The notes under the pieces were generated by a model. That model searched no databases and had not been told where the DNA came from. It worked only from the letters and a program-made list of their open reading frames with translations. This document shows, in pieces, positions 46,799 to 55,990 of a DNA stretch of 64,000 nucleotides. Position 1 is the first letter of the stretch. Each line of letters begins with the position of its first letter. The position numbers were made by a program, and so were the translations under genes. The DNA comes from Anderseniella sp963700895 (GTDB lineage Bacteria > Pseudomonadota > Alphaproteobacteria > Rhizobiales > Aestuariivirgaceae): contig CAVOZI010000016.1 in NCBI GenBank assembly GCA_963700895.1, positions 372,001-436,000 on the forward strand, read 5' to 3'.

Positions 46799-48451
46799 AT
46801 GGCTAACGCAGCAGCAACGCACGGCGCTCACGACGATCACCCGACGGGGATCAAGCGCTACCTGTTCTCCACAAATCACAAGGACATCGGCACGATGTAC
46901 CTGTGGTTCGCCATCTTCTCCGGCCTGGTCGGCGGTCTTCTGTCCGTCGTCATGCGCATGGAACTGCAGGATCCCGGTATCCAGTATTTCCACGGCCTTG
47001 CGCACATGGTCTATGGCGTGGGCGACAGCGCCGCCGACGCCGTTGATGCCGGCAAGCACATGTACAACGTGTTCGTGACCGCGCATGGCCTGCTGATGAT
47101 CTTCTTCATGGTCATGCCGGCCATGATCGGCGGTTTCGGCAACTGGTTCGTGCCGATCATGATCGGCGCGCCGGACATGGCCTTCCCGCGCATGAACAAC
47201 ATCTCGTTCTGGCTGCTGCCGCCGGCATTGATCCTGCTCGTGCTGTCCATGTTCGTCGAAGGCCAGGATGGCTTCATGGGCGTGGGCGGGGGCTGGACGC
47301 TCTACCCGCCGTTCTCCAGCCAGGGCGGCCCGGCGATGGACTATGCCATCTTGTCCATGCACATCGCCGGTGCGTCGTCGATCCTCGGTGTGATCAACTT
47401 CATCACCACCATCTTCAACATGCGCGCACCCGGCATGACCATGCACAAGATGCCGCTGTTCGTGTGGTCGGTGCTGGTGACCGCATTCCTGCTGCTGCTG
47501 TCGCTGCCGGTATTCGCCGGCGCCATCACCATGCTGCTGACGGACCGCAACTTCGACACCGCATTCTTCCGTCCCGAAGGCGGCGGTGACCCGATCCTCT
47601 ACCAGCACCTGTTCTGGTTCTTCGCTCACCCCGAAGTGTACATCCTGATCCTCCCGGGCTTCGGCATCATCTCGCAGATCGTATCGACTTTCTCCAAGAA
47701 GCCGATTTTCGGTTACTTGGGCATGGCTTATGCCATGGTCGCTATCGGCCTCGTCGGCTTCATCGTGTGGGCGCACCACATGTACACGGTCGGCATGGAC
47801 GTTGACACCCAGGCCTACTTCGTTGCGGCAACCATGGTCATCGCGGTGCCGACGGGCGTGAAGATCTTCTCGTGGATCGCCACCATGTGGGGCGGCTCCA
47901 TCGAGTTCCGCACGCCCATGCTGTGGGCCATCGGCTTCATCTTCCTGTTCACCGTCGGCGGCGTGACGGGCGTGGTGCTGGCCAATGCCGGCGTCGACCG
48001 CTCGCTGCATGACACCTACTACGTGGTTGCCCACTTCCACTACGTGCTGTCGCTGGGCGCCGTGTTCTCGATCTTCGCGGGCTGGTACTACTGGTTCCCG
48101 AAGATGTTCGGTTACATGTACAACTCGACCCTGGCGCGTGCGCACTTCTGGGTGCAGTTCATCGGCGTGAACATCCTGTTCTTCCCGCAGCACTTCCTCG
48201 GGCTGGCTGGCATGCCGCGCCGCTACATCGACTATCCGGACGCCTTCGCCGGCTGGAACTACGTCTCGTCGATCGGCTCCTACATCTCGGCCTTCTCGGT
48301 GCTCATCTTCCTGTGGTGCATCATCGAAGCCTTCATGAAGAAGCGGGTTGCCGGTGACAACCCGTGGGGCGAGGCGGCAACGACGCTGGAGTGGACCCTG
48401 TCCTCGCCGCCGCCGTTCCACCAGTTCTCGACCCTGCCGGTCATCAAGTAA
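46799..48451 (+). CDS. coxA: Cytochrome c oxidase subunit I
   Basis: 550 residues, catalytic subunit with haem a, haem a3 and CuB. 12 helices. Ligand regions seen: HGLLMIFFMVMPAMIGGFGNW, FWFFAHPEVYILILPGFGIIS (CuB His and cross-linked Tyr), WAHHMYTVGMDVDTQAYF and DTYYVVAHFHYVLSLGAV (haem His). The D-channel NAPDM-type region reads IGAPDMAFPRMNN. N-terminus with HGAHDDHPTG. Starts 31 bases after coxB. Confidence 0.98.
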   Translation: MANAAATHGAHDDHPTGIKRYLFSTNHKDIGTMYLWFAIFSGLVGGLLSVVMRMELQDPGIQYFHGLAHMVYGVGDSAADAVDAGKHMYNVFVTAHGLLMIFFMVMPAMIGGFGNWFVPIMIGAPDMAFPRMNNISFWLLPPALILLVLSMFVEGQDGFMGVGGGWTLYPPFSSQGGPAMDYAILSMHIAGASSILGVINFITTIFNMRAPGMTMHKMPLFVWSVLVTAFLLLLSLPVFAGAITMLLTDRNFDTAFFRPEGGGDPILYQHLFWFFAHPEVYILILPGFGIISQIVSTFSKKPIFGYLGMAYAMVAIGLVGFIVWAHHMYTVGMDVDTQAYFVAATMVIAVPTGVKIFSWIATMWGGSIEFRTPMLWAIGFIFLFTVGGVTGVVLANAGVDRSLHDTYYVVAHFHYVLSLGAVFSIFAGWYYWFPKMFGYMYNSTLARAHFWVQFIGVNILFFPQHFLGLAGMPRRYIDYPDAFAGWNYVSSIGSYISAFSVLIFLWCIIEAFMKKRVAGDNPWGEAATTLEWTLSSPPPFHQFSTLPVIK

Positions 48452-48562
48452 CGTAAATAACCGGCTTCCGGCCCCCATGCCATCGCGATGGTGTGCGGGG
48501 CCGGAGCCCGGACAGGCCGGTCCGCCGGCCAGACCAGTACCCCCTGTTGAAAGCCTTCGGCA

Positions 48563-49516
48563 ATGAGTGACGCCTCTGACATGATCCGGCCAAATGCCGC
48601 AGCCCCGGGCCTGACGCTCGGCGGGCAGGGCGCGGTTGAGGACTACTGGGCGCTGCTCAAGCCGCGGGTCATGTCGCTGGTGATCTTCACCGCGTTCTGC
48701 GGCCTCATTCTGGCCCCCGGCCATATTCATCCCTGGACCGCCTTCGTCTCGCTGCTGTGCATCGCCGTGGGCGCTGGCGCCTCCGGTGCGCTGAACATGT
48801 GGTACGACGCCGATATCGATGCGCAGATGAGCCGCACCGCGAAGCGCCCGGTGCCGCGCGGCGCCATCGAGCCGGGCGAGGCGCTGTACTTCGGTCTCGT
48901 CCTGTCGGTCGGCTCGGTCGCCATGCTGGGCCTCGCCGCCAACTGGGTTGCGGCCGCCTTCCTCGCCTTCACCATCTTCTTCTACGCTGTCGTCTACACG
49001 GCCTGGCTGAAACGTTCGACGCCGCAGAACATCGTCATTGGCGGTGCTGCCGGCGCGTTCCCGCCGATGATTGCCTGGACCTGCGTGACCGGCACCATCG
49101 ATCTCGCCAGCGTGTCGCTGTTCCTGATCATCTTCATGTGGACGCCGCCGCACTTCTGGGCGCTGGCCCTGTTCAAGATGGGCGACTATGAAACCGCCGG
49201 CGTGCCGATGCTCCCCAACGTGGCTGGCGCCGATGCCACCCGCAACCAGATCTGGTGGTATTCGCTGGCCATGGCGCCGGTAGCTGCGCTGCCGGTGCTG
49301 TTCGGCATTTCCGGCGTTGTCTATGCCGTGGCGGCTGCCGGTCTCACCGGCCTTTTCATCAAGCATGCCTGGACGGTCTATCGCGTCCGCGACGGCAAGC
49401 TGGGCGAACGCGGACCCAAGGTGCTGTTCGGCTATTCCATCATCTATCTGTTTGCCATGTTCGGCGCCACGCTGGTGGACCGTGCCGCGATGGCGCTGTG
49501 GCAGGCCTTCGCATGA
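48563..49516 (+). CDS. ctaB: Protoheme IX farnesyltransferase
   Basis: 317 residues. Makes haem O from haem B with farnesyl diphosphate, needed for the oxidase. UbiA-superfamily motifs NMWYDADIDAQMSRTAKRPVPRG and WAL-ALFKMGDYETAGVPMLP; nine hydrophobic helices. YTAWLKRSTPQNIVIGGAAGAFPP is highly conserved in CtaB. Start at 48563, 111 bases after coxA; stop overlaps the next start (ATGA). Confidence 0.97.
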   Translation: MSDASDMIRPNAAAPGLTLGGQGAVEDYWALLKPRVMSLVIFTAFCGLILAPGHIHPWTAFVSLLCIAVGAGASGALNMWYDADIDAQMSRTAKRPVPRGAIEPGEALYFGLVLSVGSVAMLGLAANWVAAAFLAFTIFFYAVVYTAWLKRSTPQNIVIGGAAGAFPPMIAWTCVTGTIDLASVSLFLIIFMWTPPHFWALALFKMGDYETAGVPMLPNVAGADATRNQIWWYSLAMAPVAALPVLFGISGVVYAVAAAGLTGLFIKHAWTVYRVRDGKLGERGPKVLFGYSIIYLFAMFGATLVDRAAMALWQAFA

Positions 49517-49686
49517 CCACCGGAGCAACGCGCGTGCAGGAAATCGAGACATATACGCCGACCCCGGAGGAAGCCGCCCGCCGCCGCAAGCGCTCCATCG
49601 CCATTGCGGTGATCCTGCTGGCGCTGATGCTGCTGGTGTTCGTCACAACCATTGTCCGCCTCGGTGGCGGACCAGCGGGAGGCTGA
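49513..49686 (+). CDS. CoxF-like small membrane protein
   Basis: 57 residues: MTTGATRVQEIETYTPTPEEAARRRKRSIAIAVILLALMLLVFVTTIVRLGGGPAGG, with a positively charged stretch (RRRKR) before one membrane helix. Position and topology match the short protein between ctaB and ctaG in Rhizobiales (often called CoxF or hypothetical). Function unknown, likely oxidase assembly or stability. ATG overlaps the ctaB stop; 3 bases precede ctaG. Confidence 0.85.
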   Translation: MTTGATRVQEIETYTPTPEEAARRRKRSIAIAVILLALMLLVFVTTIVRLGGGPAGG

Positions 49687-49689
49687 GTC

Positions 49690-50283
49690 ATGACCGTGCA
49701 AGCCGGCGGCAACAAGAACCTGAAGGTGGCCACCATCGTGGCGTCGGTTGCCATGGGAATGGTGGGCGTCGCCTATGCGGCGGTACCGCTATATGACCTG
49801 TTCTGCCGTGTCACCGGCTTTGGCGGCACCACCCAGCGGTCCGCCGCCGCGCCGGAAACCGTTCTTGACCGCAAGATCACCATTGCCTTCGACGCCAACG
49901 TCAATGCCGCGCTCGGTTGGGAGTTCAAGCCGGTGCAAGGCCATCAGACCGTGCGTATCGGCGAGCAGGCGCTGGCCTTCTATCACGCCACCAATGTCGG
50001 CGCCGCTCCCGTTACCGGTACGGCGACGTTCAACGTCAGCCCGCCGCAAGCCGGGCAGTACTTCTCGAAGATCCAGTGCTTCTGTTTCACCGAGCAGTTG
50101 CTGCAACCCGGCCAGTCCGTCGACATGCCGGTGACCTATTACGTCGATCCGGAGATCGTCAACGACCCGGACCTGAAGAATCTGCAAACAATTACCCTGT
50201 CGTATACCTTCTTCAAGGCCGATACCGACACGGTACAGACCTCGTCGGTGTCCGGCGGGGCTGGCAAGGATACTGTGAATTGA
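49690..50283 (+). CDS. ctaG: Cytochrome c oxidase assembly protein CtaG (Cox11)
   Basis: 197 residues, copper chaperone inserting CuB into subunit I. One N-terminal membrane helix (VATIVASVAMGMVGVAYAAVPL) is followed by YDLFCRVTGFGGTTQ and the copper motif KIQCFCFTEQ (CFCF) in a periplasmic immunoglobulin-like domain. Normal length. Followed by a hairpin-rich gap, then coxC. Confidence 0.96.
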   Translation: MTVQAGGNKNLKVATIVASVAMGMVGVAYAAVPLYDLFCRVTGFGGTTQRSAAAPETVLDRKITIAFDANVNAALGWEFKPVQGHQTVRIGEQALAFYHATNVGAAPVTGTATFNVSPPQAGQYFSKIQCFCFTEQLLQPGQSVDMPVTYYVDPEIVNDPDLKNLQTITLSYTFFKADTDTVQTSSVSGGAGKDTVN

Positions 50284-50317
50284 GCATTGTCCGGACAATA
50301 ACAACAATCCGGGCCCA

Positions 50318-50361
50318 CCAGAGCAACAGCCGTTCGTGTTGAACGGCTAAAGGTGCTCTGG
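50318..50361. repeat. Hairpin 1 in the ctaG-coxC gap
   Basis: Outer stem CCAGAGCA / TGCTCTGG, inner stem AGCCGTTC / GAACGGCT around GTGTT. Lies 35 bases after ctaG. May slow read-through or bind protein. Confidence 0.6.
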
Positions 50362-50373
50362 CACTTTTAGATC

Positions 50374-50420
50374 GAGCATCTTTATCCGATCAGATGTTGA
50401 AATCTGATCGGATGATGCTC
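50374..50420. repeat. Hairpin 2 in the ctaG-coxC gap, Rhizobiales-type palindrome
   Basis: GAGCATC TTT ATCCGATCAGAT GTTGAA ATCTGATCGGAT GATGCTC: a 12-pair perfect inner stem plus a 7-pair outer stem. Ends 20 bases before the coxC ATG, so the hairpin abuts its ribosome site. This sequence type resembles interspersed palindromes I know from rhizobial genomes. Confidence 0.75.
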
Positions 50421-50440
50421 TAGCGCGGGAGAAGAGGGCT

Positions 50441-51304
50441 ATGGCAGACAGCCACGCTAAAAATCACGACTATCACCTGGTAGACCCCAGTCCTTGGCCG
50501 CTGATCGGATCGATCGGTGCGCTGACCATGGCAATCGGCGCCGTGCACTGGATGCACGCCGGCAAGGCCTGGGCAGTGTCCTGGCTGTTCCTGCTTGGAA
50601 CGGCCATCGTGCTCTACACCATGTTCATGTGGTGGCGCGATGTGGTGAAGGAAAGCCACCAGGGCGACCACACGCCGGTGGTGCAGCTGCACCTGCGCTA
50701 CGGCATGTTGATGTTCATCGCTTCGGAAGTGATGTTCTTCGTGGCCTGGTTCTGGGCCTTCTTTGAAGCCTCGCTGTATGCCGACTCGGCCATTCAGGCC
50801 ACCCGTGTTGAGCTGACCCAGGGCATGTGGCCTCCGGCCGGCATCGAGGTGTTCGACCCCTGGCACCTGCCGCTGCTCAACACGCTGATCCTGCTGCTGT
50901 CGGGCACCACCGTGACCTGGGCGCACCACGCGCTGATCAACAATGACCGCAATGGCCTGAAGTGGGGCCTTATCTGCACCGTCGCGCTTGGCGCGCTGTT
51001 CTCGGTCATCCAGGCTTATGAGTATTCGGTGGCGCCGTTCGCGTTCAAGATGGAGAACGGCGGCAACATCTATAGCTCGACCTTCTTCATGGCGACCGGC
51101 TTCCACGGCTTCCACGTGCTGATCGGCACGATCTTCCTGATCGTCTGCCTGTTCCGCGCGCTGGCTGGCCACTTCACGCCGCAGCGCCACTTCGGCTTCG
51201 AGGCCGCCGCGTGGTACTGGCACTTCGTCGATGTGGTCTGGCTGTTCCTGTTCGCCTGCATCTATGTGTGGGGTAGCGTCGGGGCCACGATCGCCCAGCA
51301 CTGA
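50441..51304 (+). CDS. coxC: Cytochrome c oxidase subunit III
   Basis: 287 residues with seven membrane helices. Typical blocks: DYHLVDPSPWPLIGSIGALTM, HTPVVQLHLRYGMLMFIASEVMFFVAWFWAFFEASL (lipid-binding Glu in the SEVMFF helix), WAHHALINNDRNGLKWGL, YSSTFFMATGFHGFHVLIGT and AAWYWHFVDVVWLFLFACIYVWG. Preceded by a GAGAAGAGGG ribosome site. Confidence 0.97.
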   Translation: MADSHAKNHDYHLVDPSPWPLIGSIGALTMAIGAVHWMHAGKAWAVSWLFLLGTAIVLYTMFMWWRDVVKESHQGDHTPVVQLHLRYGMLMFIASEVMFFVAWFWAFFEASLYADSAIQATRVELTQGMWPPAGIEVFDPWHLPLLNTLILLLSGTTVTWAHHALINNDRNGLKWGLICTVALGALFSVIQAYEYSVAPFAFKMENGGNIYSSTFFMATGFHGFHVLIGTIFLIVCLFRALAGHFTPQRHFGFEAAAWYWHFVDVVWLFLFACIYVWGSVGATIAQH

Positions 51305-51338
51305 CGCGCAGTCTGCCGTCAGTCCACAACATCGCGGG

Positions 51339-51373
51339 GCCGCGCGGGAGCAATCCTCCCGTGCGGCTCTTTT
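51339..51373 (+). terminator. Rho-independent terminator after coxC
   Basis: 12-pair stem GCCGCGCGGGAG / CTCCCGTGCGGC (one G-T pair), CAATC loop, then TCTTTT. It would end the cox operon before DUF983, though the downstream gene follows within 28 bases and may read through. Confidence 0.75.
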
Positions 51374-51400
51374 GCAAACCGGAGCTGAAAGACCGCAAAC

Positions 51401-51784
51401 GTGACCAGCACCACGCCGTATTATCCGCCGCAACCCGCCCTGAGCACCGGCCTCGGTGGCCGTTGTCCGCGTTGTGGCCAGGGCAAGCTGTTCGATGGCT
51501 ATCTCACGGTAGCGCCGAGGTGCAACCGTTGCGGCCTCGAGTTCTCCTTCGCCGATGCCGGCGATGGCGCCGCCTGGTTCGTGATGCTGATTGCCGGAAC
51601 CCTTGCGGTCGCGGGCGTGCTGTTCGTGGAGCTGACCTGGCAACCGCCGTACTGGGTTCATGCGATTGTCGCCATCCCGCTCGCAGTGGTCCTGCCGCTG
51701 GCCATGCTGCGCCCCGTTAAGGGCGTGATGATCAACCGCCAGTACCAGACAAGGGCCGAAGAGGGCCGCATGCACGGTGAGTGA
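51401..51784 (+). CDS. DUF983 zinc-ribbon membrane protein
   Basis: 127 residues from GTG 51401. Four-Cys zinc ribbon GRCPRCGQGKLF ... RCNRCGLEFSF, then two helices (WFVMLIAGTLAVAGVLFVEL and VHAIVAIPLAVVLPLAML) and VKGVMINRQYQ. Function unknown; nearly always lies between coxC and surf1 in alphaproteobacteria, implying a role in oxidase assembly. Overlaps surf1. Confidence 0.9.
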   Translation: MTSTTPYYPPQPALSTGLGGRCPRCGQGKLFDGYLTVAPRCNRCGLEFSFADAGDGAAWFVMLIAGTLAVAGVLFVELTWQPPYWVHAIVAIPLAVVLPLAMLRPVKGVMINRQYQTRAEEGRMHGE

Positions 51785-52571
51785 GGTCAGTTCAGTGTCC
51801 ACCGCCAGGCCACGGTCGAACCGCGCCGTCATCATCACCACGGTGATCTGCGTGGCCCTGCTGCTGGCGCTCGGCACCTGGCAGGTATTCCGGCTGCAAT
51901 GGAAGCAACAGCTGATCGGGGCGCGCGAAGCTGCGCTCACCGCCAACCCGGTGACCATGGCCGATGTCGAGGCCGGCATCGAACACGGCTATGATGTCGA
52001 CTTCCTCAAGGTTCGCATGACTGGTGAATACCGTCATGACGCCACCCGTTATGTTTACCGCCCGCGTGGCCAGCGCGCCGGCGTCCAGGTCATCACCCCG
52101 TTTATCGATCGTACCGGCTTTGTGGTGCTTGTAGACCGCGGGTTCATCGACCAGGCCCGCATGGGTTCGACCGAAGGCCTTCGGTTGCCTGAAGGCGAGA
52201 TCACCATCACCGGCATTACCCGCAGCCGGGCAGGTGACCGGAACCTGTTCTCGCCCGAACCCGACCTTGCCCGAAATGTCTGGTACTGGTACGACCTGCC
52301 CGCCATTGCCCGCTCGCTGCCGGAGGACGTGTCGGCCGATGTCGGTGGCCAGCCGCCGATCACTGCTTCGGTGTTCGTGCAGGTAGAGCCGGGCGCCGAG
52401 CCCGGTGAGGAGAAATCACCGGAACCGGAAGACTTGAAGGTTGAATTGCCCAACAATCATCTGCAATACGCATTGACCTGGTATTCTCTGGCGCTGGTGC
52501 TGATGGTGATGAGCTGGCTGTTCATCCGCCGCAGGCGGCGCGAAAGCGGAACCGGCGGCAGCCGGGCATGA
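51777..52571 (+). CDS. surf1: SURF1 family cytochrome oxidase biogenesis protein
   Basis: 264 residues. Helps haem a delivery to CoxA. Two helices flank a periplasmic domain: RAVIITTVICVALLLALGTWQVFRLQWKQ at the start and YALTWYSLALVLMVMSWLFIRRRR at the end. Middle contains GVQVITPFIDRTGFVVLVDRGFID, the classic SURF1 block. GTG start at 51777 lies within DUF983's end; 4-base gap to thrC. Confidence 0.95.
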   Translation: MSEVSSVSTARPRSNRAVIITTVICVALLLALGTWQVFRLQWKQQLIGAREAALTANPVTMADVEAGIEHGYDVDFLKVRMTGEYRHDATRYVYRPRGQRAGVQVITPFIDRTGFVVLVDRGFIDQARMGSTEGLRLPEGEITITGITRSRAGDRNLFSPEPDLARNVWYWYDLPAIARSLPEDVSADVGGQPPITASVFVQVEPGAEPGEEKSPEPEDLKVELPNNHLQYALTWYSLALVLMVMSWLFIRRRRRESGTGGSRA

Positions 52572-52575
52572 AGGA

Positions 52576-53980
52576 ATGAAGTACATCTCGACCAGGGGCG
52601 TCGCCCCATCGCTCGGCTTCGTGGACGTGTTGCTGGCAGGCCTCGCCAGTGATGGCGGCCTGTACGTGCCGGAGCATTGGCCGGCCTTCAGCAAGGACGA
52701 ATTGCGCGGCCTTCGGGGCAAGTCCTATGCCGACGTGGCGTTTACCGTGCTCAAGCCGTTCGTCGGCGGCGAGATCGCCGATGCTGACCTGAAGGCGATG
52801 ATCGACGCCGCCTATGCAAGCTTCGCCCACAAGGCCGTGGTGCCGCTCAAGCAGCTCGATGCCAACCAGTGGCTGATGGAGCTGTTCCACGGCCCAACGC
52901 TGGCCTTCAAGGACGTCGCCATGCAACTGCTGGCCCGTCTGATGGACCACGCGCTGGCGCAATCCGGCCGCCGCGCCACCATCGTCGGGGCCACCTCCGG
53001 CGACACCGGCGGGGCCGCAATCGAGGCGTTTGCCAACTCCACCCGCACCGACGTGTTCATCCTGCACCCGCATGGCCGCGTGTCGGACGTGCAGCGCCGC
53101 CAGATGACCACGGTCGGCAAGGCGAACGTTCACAACATCGCGCTCGAAGGCACCTTCGATGACGCCCAGGCGCACGTGAAGGCGATGTTCGCTGACGCGG
53201 CTTTCCGCGACCGGGTGCTGCTGTCGGGCGTCAATTCGATCAACTGGGCCCGCATCATGGCCCAGACCGTCTACTACTTCACCTCCGCCCTGTCGCTCGG
53301 CGCGCCGGACCGGCCGGTCAGCTTCTGCGTGCCGACCGGCAATTTCGGCGACATCTTCGCCGGCCAGGTGGCGCGCCACATGGGTCTGCCGGTGGCGGAA
53401 CTGGTCATCGCCACCAACGTCAACGACATTCTCCATCGCACCCTTGAAACCGGCCGTTACGAAGTGCTGGGCGTGGCCCCCACCCACAGCCCGTCGATGG
53501 ACATCCAGGTGTCGAGCAATTTCGAGCGGCTGCTGTTCGAAGCCGCCGGCAAGGATGCGGGCGAAGTCCGCCGCCTGATGGACGGGTTGAAGCAATCGGG
53601 TTCGTTCACCCTGCCTGAGGCCATGCTCGGATACATCCGCAAGGGCTTCTCGTCCGGCCGGACCGACGAGGCTGAAACCGCCGCAACGATCAGCCGGACG
53701 CTGGCCGAAACCGGCGAACTGCTCGACCCGCATACCGCGGTGGGCTATGCGGTGGCCCGCCGGCGCGCATCGTGCCGATGCCCCGATGGTGACGCTGGCG
53801 ACGGCCCACCCGGCCAAGTTCCCGGATGCGGTCGAGGCGGCCAGTGGCGTCCGTCCGCAATTGCCGCTGCGGCTGGGTGACCTGATGGAGCGCAAGGAAG
53901 TGTTCGACGTGCTGCCCAACGACCTCGGCAAGGTGAAGGACTATATCGGATCCCGCACCCGCGCAGGCAACGCTGCATGA
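52576..53980 (+). CDS. thrC: Threonine synthase (one frameshift)
   Basis: About 467 residues, PLP enzyme making threonine from phosphohomoserine. Start MKYISTRGVAPSLGFVDVLL; PLP Lys in HGPTLAFKDVAMQLLA; GATSGDTGGAAIEAFANS; NSINWARIMAQTVYYF; CVPTGNFGDIFAGQ. Near 53761 a second C in CGCCGGCG shifts the frame; dropping it restores GAHRADAPMVTLATAHPAKFPDAVEAA and the natural end. Stop overlaps the M16 start. The homoserine kinase gene thrB is not in this window. Confidence 0.95.
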
Positions 53981-55240
53981 GCGTTTCCGTTACACGGCTG
54001 GACAGTGGCCTGACTGTCATCTCGCACAACATGCCCCACGTCGAGACAGTGGCGCTTGGCGTATGGGCAGGGGCTGGTTCGCGCGACGAGGCGGCAGCAG
54101 AAAACGGCCTTGCCCACCTGCTCGAACATATGGCTTTCAAGGGAACGCCGACCCGCTCTGCGTTTGACATCGCCGCCGAAATCGAGGCCGCGGGTGGCGA
54201 CATGAACGCTTCCACGTCCATGGAGAAGACCGCCTATTATGCCCGAGTGCTGCGTGACGACTGGCAACTGGCACTTGACGTGATGAGCGACATCGTGATG
54301 CGGCCGCTGTTCCAGCCGGATGACCTGTCGCTGGAGAAGGGCGTCATCCTGCAGGAGATCGCTGCCGCCCAGGACACGCCTGACGATCTGGTCTTTGACC
54401 TTGTCGCAGGCGCAGGCCTGGCCGGATCATCCGCTGGGCCGCGATATTCTCGGCACGCCCGATACGGTGAAGTCGTTCAGCGAAGACCACCTGCGCGCCT
54501 ATCGACGGCGCCATTACACCGCCGGACGCATGGTGGTGGCCGCTGCCGGTCATATCGAACATTCCGCCCTGGTTGACGCCGCAGCCCGCAGCCTGGAAGG
54601 CTTGCCGGCCGGCGACGGCCCGCAGCGCACCGCGCCAGCGTTCAAGGGTGGCAGCCTCATCAAGCGCCGCCCGCTCGACCAGGTTCACCAGGTGCTGGCG
54701 TTTCCCACCATCGGCTACCACGACGATGACATTTATGGCGTCCACCTGATGGCCAGCATTCTCGGCGGCGGCATGTCCTCCCGCCTGTTCCAGGAAGTGC
54801 GTGAGCGCCGTGGCCTGTGCTACTCGACGTTTGCCTATGTTGGGGCCTATGCCGATGCCGGTCTCGTGCAGGTCTACGCTGCGACCGCACCGGACTCGGC
54901 TGCCGAGTTCGCGCGAGTGGCCGCTGATATCCTGCAGTCACTGGCCGTTTCCGTCAGCGATGACGAACTTCGCCGCGCCCGCGCCCAGTTGAAGGCATCG
55001 CTGGTGATGAGCCTTGAAAGCCCATCGGCGCGTGCTGACCAGATTGCCCGCCAGTATCTCACCTATGGCCGGGTGCCGGCTGTTTCCGATATATTGGCCA
55101 GTGTAGACGCAGTAACGGTCGCCGATATTGCGCGCCTGGCTGACGCAACCTTTACCGGTCGGGGGCTGGCCCACGCTGCGGTCGGTGCGACGAACAAGCT
55201 TGCCAGGTCTGGCGACATTGCTGCAAGGTTTGTTCATTAG
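53977..55240 (+). CDS. M16 family zinc peptidase, mitochondrial processing peptidase-like (one frameshift)
   Basis: About 421 residues. The inverted zinc motif is HLLEHMAFKGTPTR (HxxEH), with a further Glu 76 residues on expected in the ESI-type region. Middle ends in GGGMSSRLFQEVRERRGLCYS, a pitrilysin/MPP signature. An indel at about 54405 separates two frames: the chain should read TLSQAQAWPDHPLGRDILGT rather than VAGAGLAGSSAG. ATG overlaps the thrC stop. Likely a periplasmic or cytoplasmic peptide-degrading enzyme; in alphaproteobacteria related to the ancestor of mitochondrial MPP. Confidence 0.92.
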
Positions 55241-55282
55241 TCCGCTTTCGGCTTGGCCGCCACGGACGGCAAGGAGGCCGGC

Positions 55283-55906
55283 ATGGCCTTTCTGAGGAGT
55301 TACGCGTATCTCGATGCCGAGCCCGTGCTGCACTGCGGGCGGGTCATGCTGCGCGCGCCTGCGATGGCCGATTATGCCGCCTGGGCGCAGCTTCGCTCCA
55401 CCAGCCGCGCATTTCTTGAGCCGTGGGAGCCGACCTGGCCGCGCGACGACCTGACCCGCTCGGCATTCCGCCAGCGCGTTCGCCGCTATAACCGCGACAT
55501 GCGCGACGACTATGCCTATGCGTTCTTCATTTTTTGCCGCTCGAGCGGTGAACTGGTGGGCGGTCTTACCCTGTCGAACGTGCGCCGCGGCGTGGCCCAG
55601 GCGGCCTCCGTGGGCTACTGGACAGGACTGCCGTTCGCCCGGCAGGGATACATGACGGATGCCTTGACCGGCGCGGTCTCGTTCGCCTTCGACAGTCTGC
55701 GCCTGCATCGGGTCGAAGCGGCGTGTCTGCCGGAGAACCAGGCTTCGCGCCGGCTGCTGATGCGGGTAGGCTTCAGCGAGGAAGGCTATGCCCGCCAGTA
55801 CCTGAAGATCAATGGCCGATGGCAGGATCACCTGCTGTTTGCGCTGCTGGACAATGACCCGCCGGGCCACCTGAGCCGGGCGGGCCTTGGCAATACCGGT
55901 GGATAG
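55283..55906 (+). CDS. GNAT family N-acetyltransferase, RimJ/RimL-like
   Basis: 207 residues from ATG 55283, with AAGGAGG upstream. Acetyl-CoA site in VGYWTGLPFARQGYMTDALTGAV; substrate region RVEAACLPENQASRRLLMRVGF, as in RimJ proteins that acetylate ribosomal protein N-termini. Next to the M16 peptidase and the large EAL protein, a usual Rhizobiales order. Substrate inferred only by similarity. Confidence 0.9.
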   Translation: MAFLRSYAYLDAEPVLHCGRVMLRAPAMADYAAWAQLRSTSRAFLEPWEPTWPRDDLTRSAFRQRVRRYNRDMRDDYAYAFFIFCRSSGELVGGLTLSNVRRGVAQAASVGYWTGLPFARQGYMTDALTGAVSFAFDSLRLHRVEAACLPENQASRRLLMRVGFSEEGYARQYLKINGRWQDHLLFALLDNDPPGHLSRAGLGNTGG

Positions 55907-55990
55907 TCTGCATCCGCCGCAAGCTTGCACTTTGTTCACGGTGCCCGGACGGATAGTTTCTTGGCGTTGAGTAAAACAGGCCAGGAGGTG

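Noticed and set aside
46643..49552. A 969-residue open frame antisense to coxA and ctaB
   Set aside because: It is a GC-rich shadow frame with His/Arg/Asp-heavy composition and no motif; coxA and ctaB are certain on the other strand.
50420..51979. A 519-residue open frame antisense to coxC, DUF983 and surf1
   Set aside because: Shadow of well-recognised genes.
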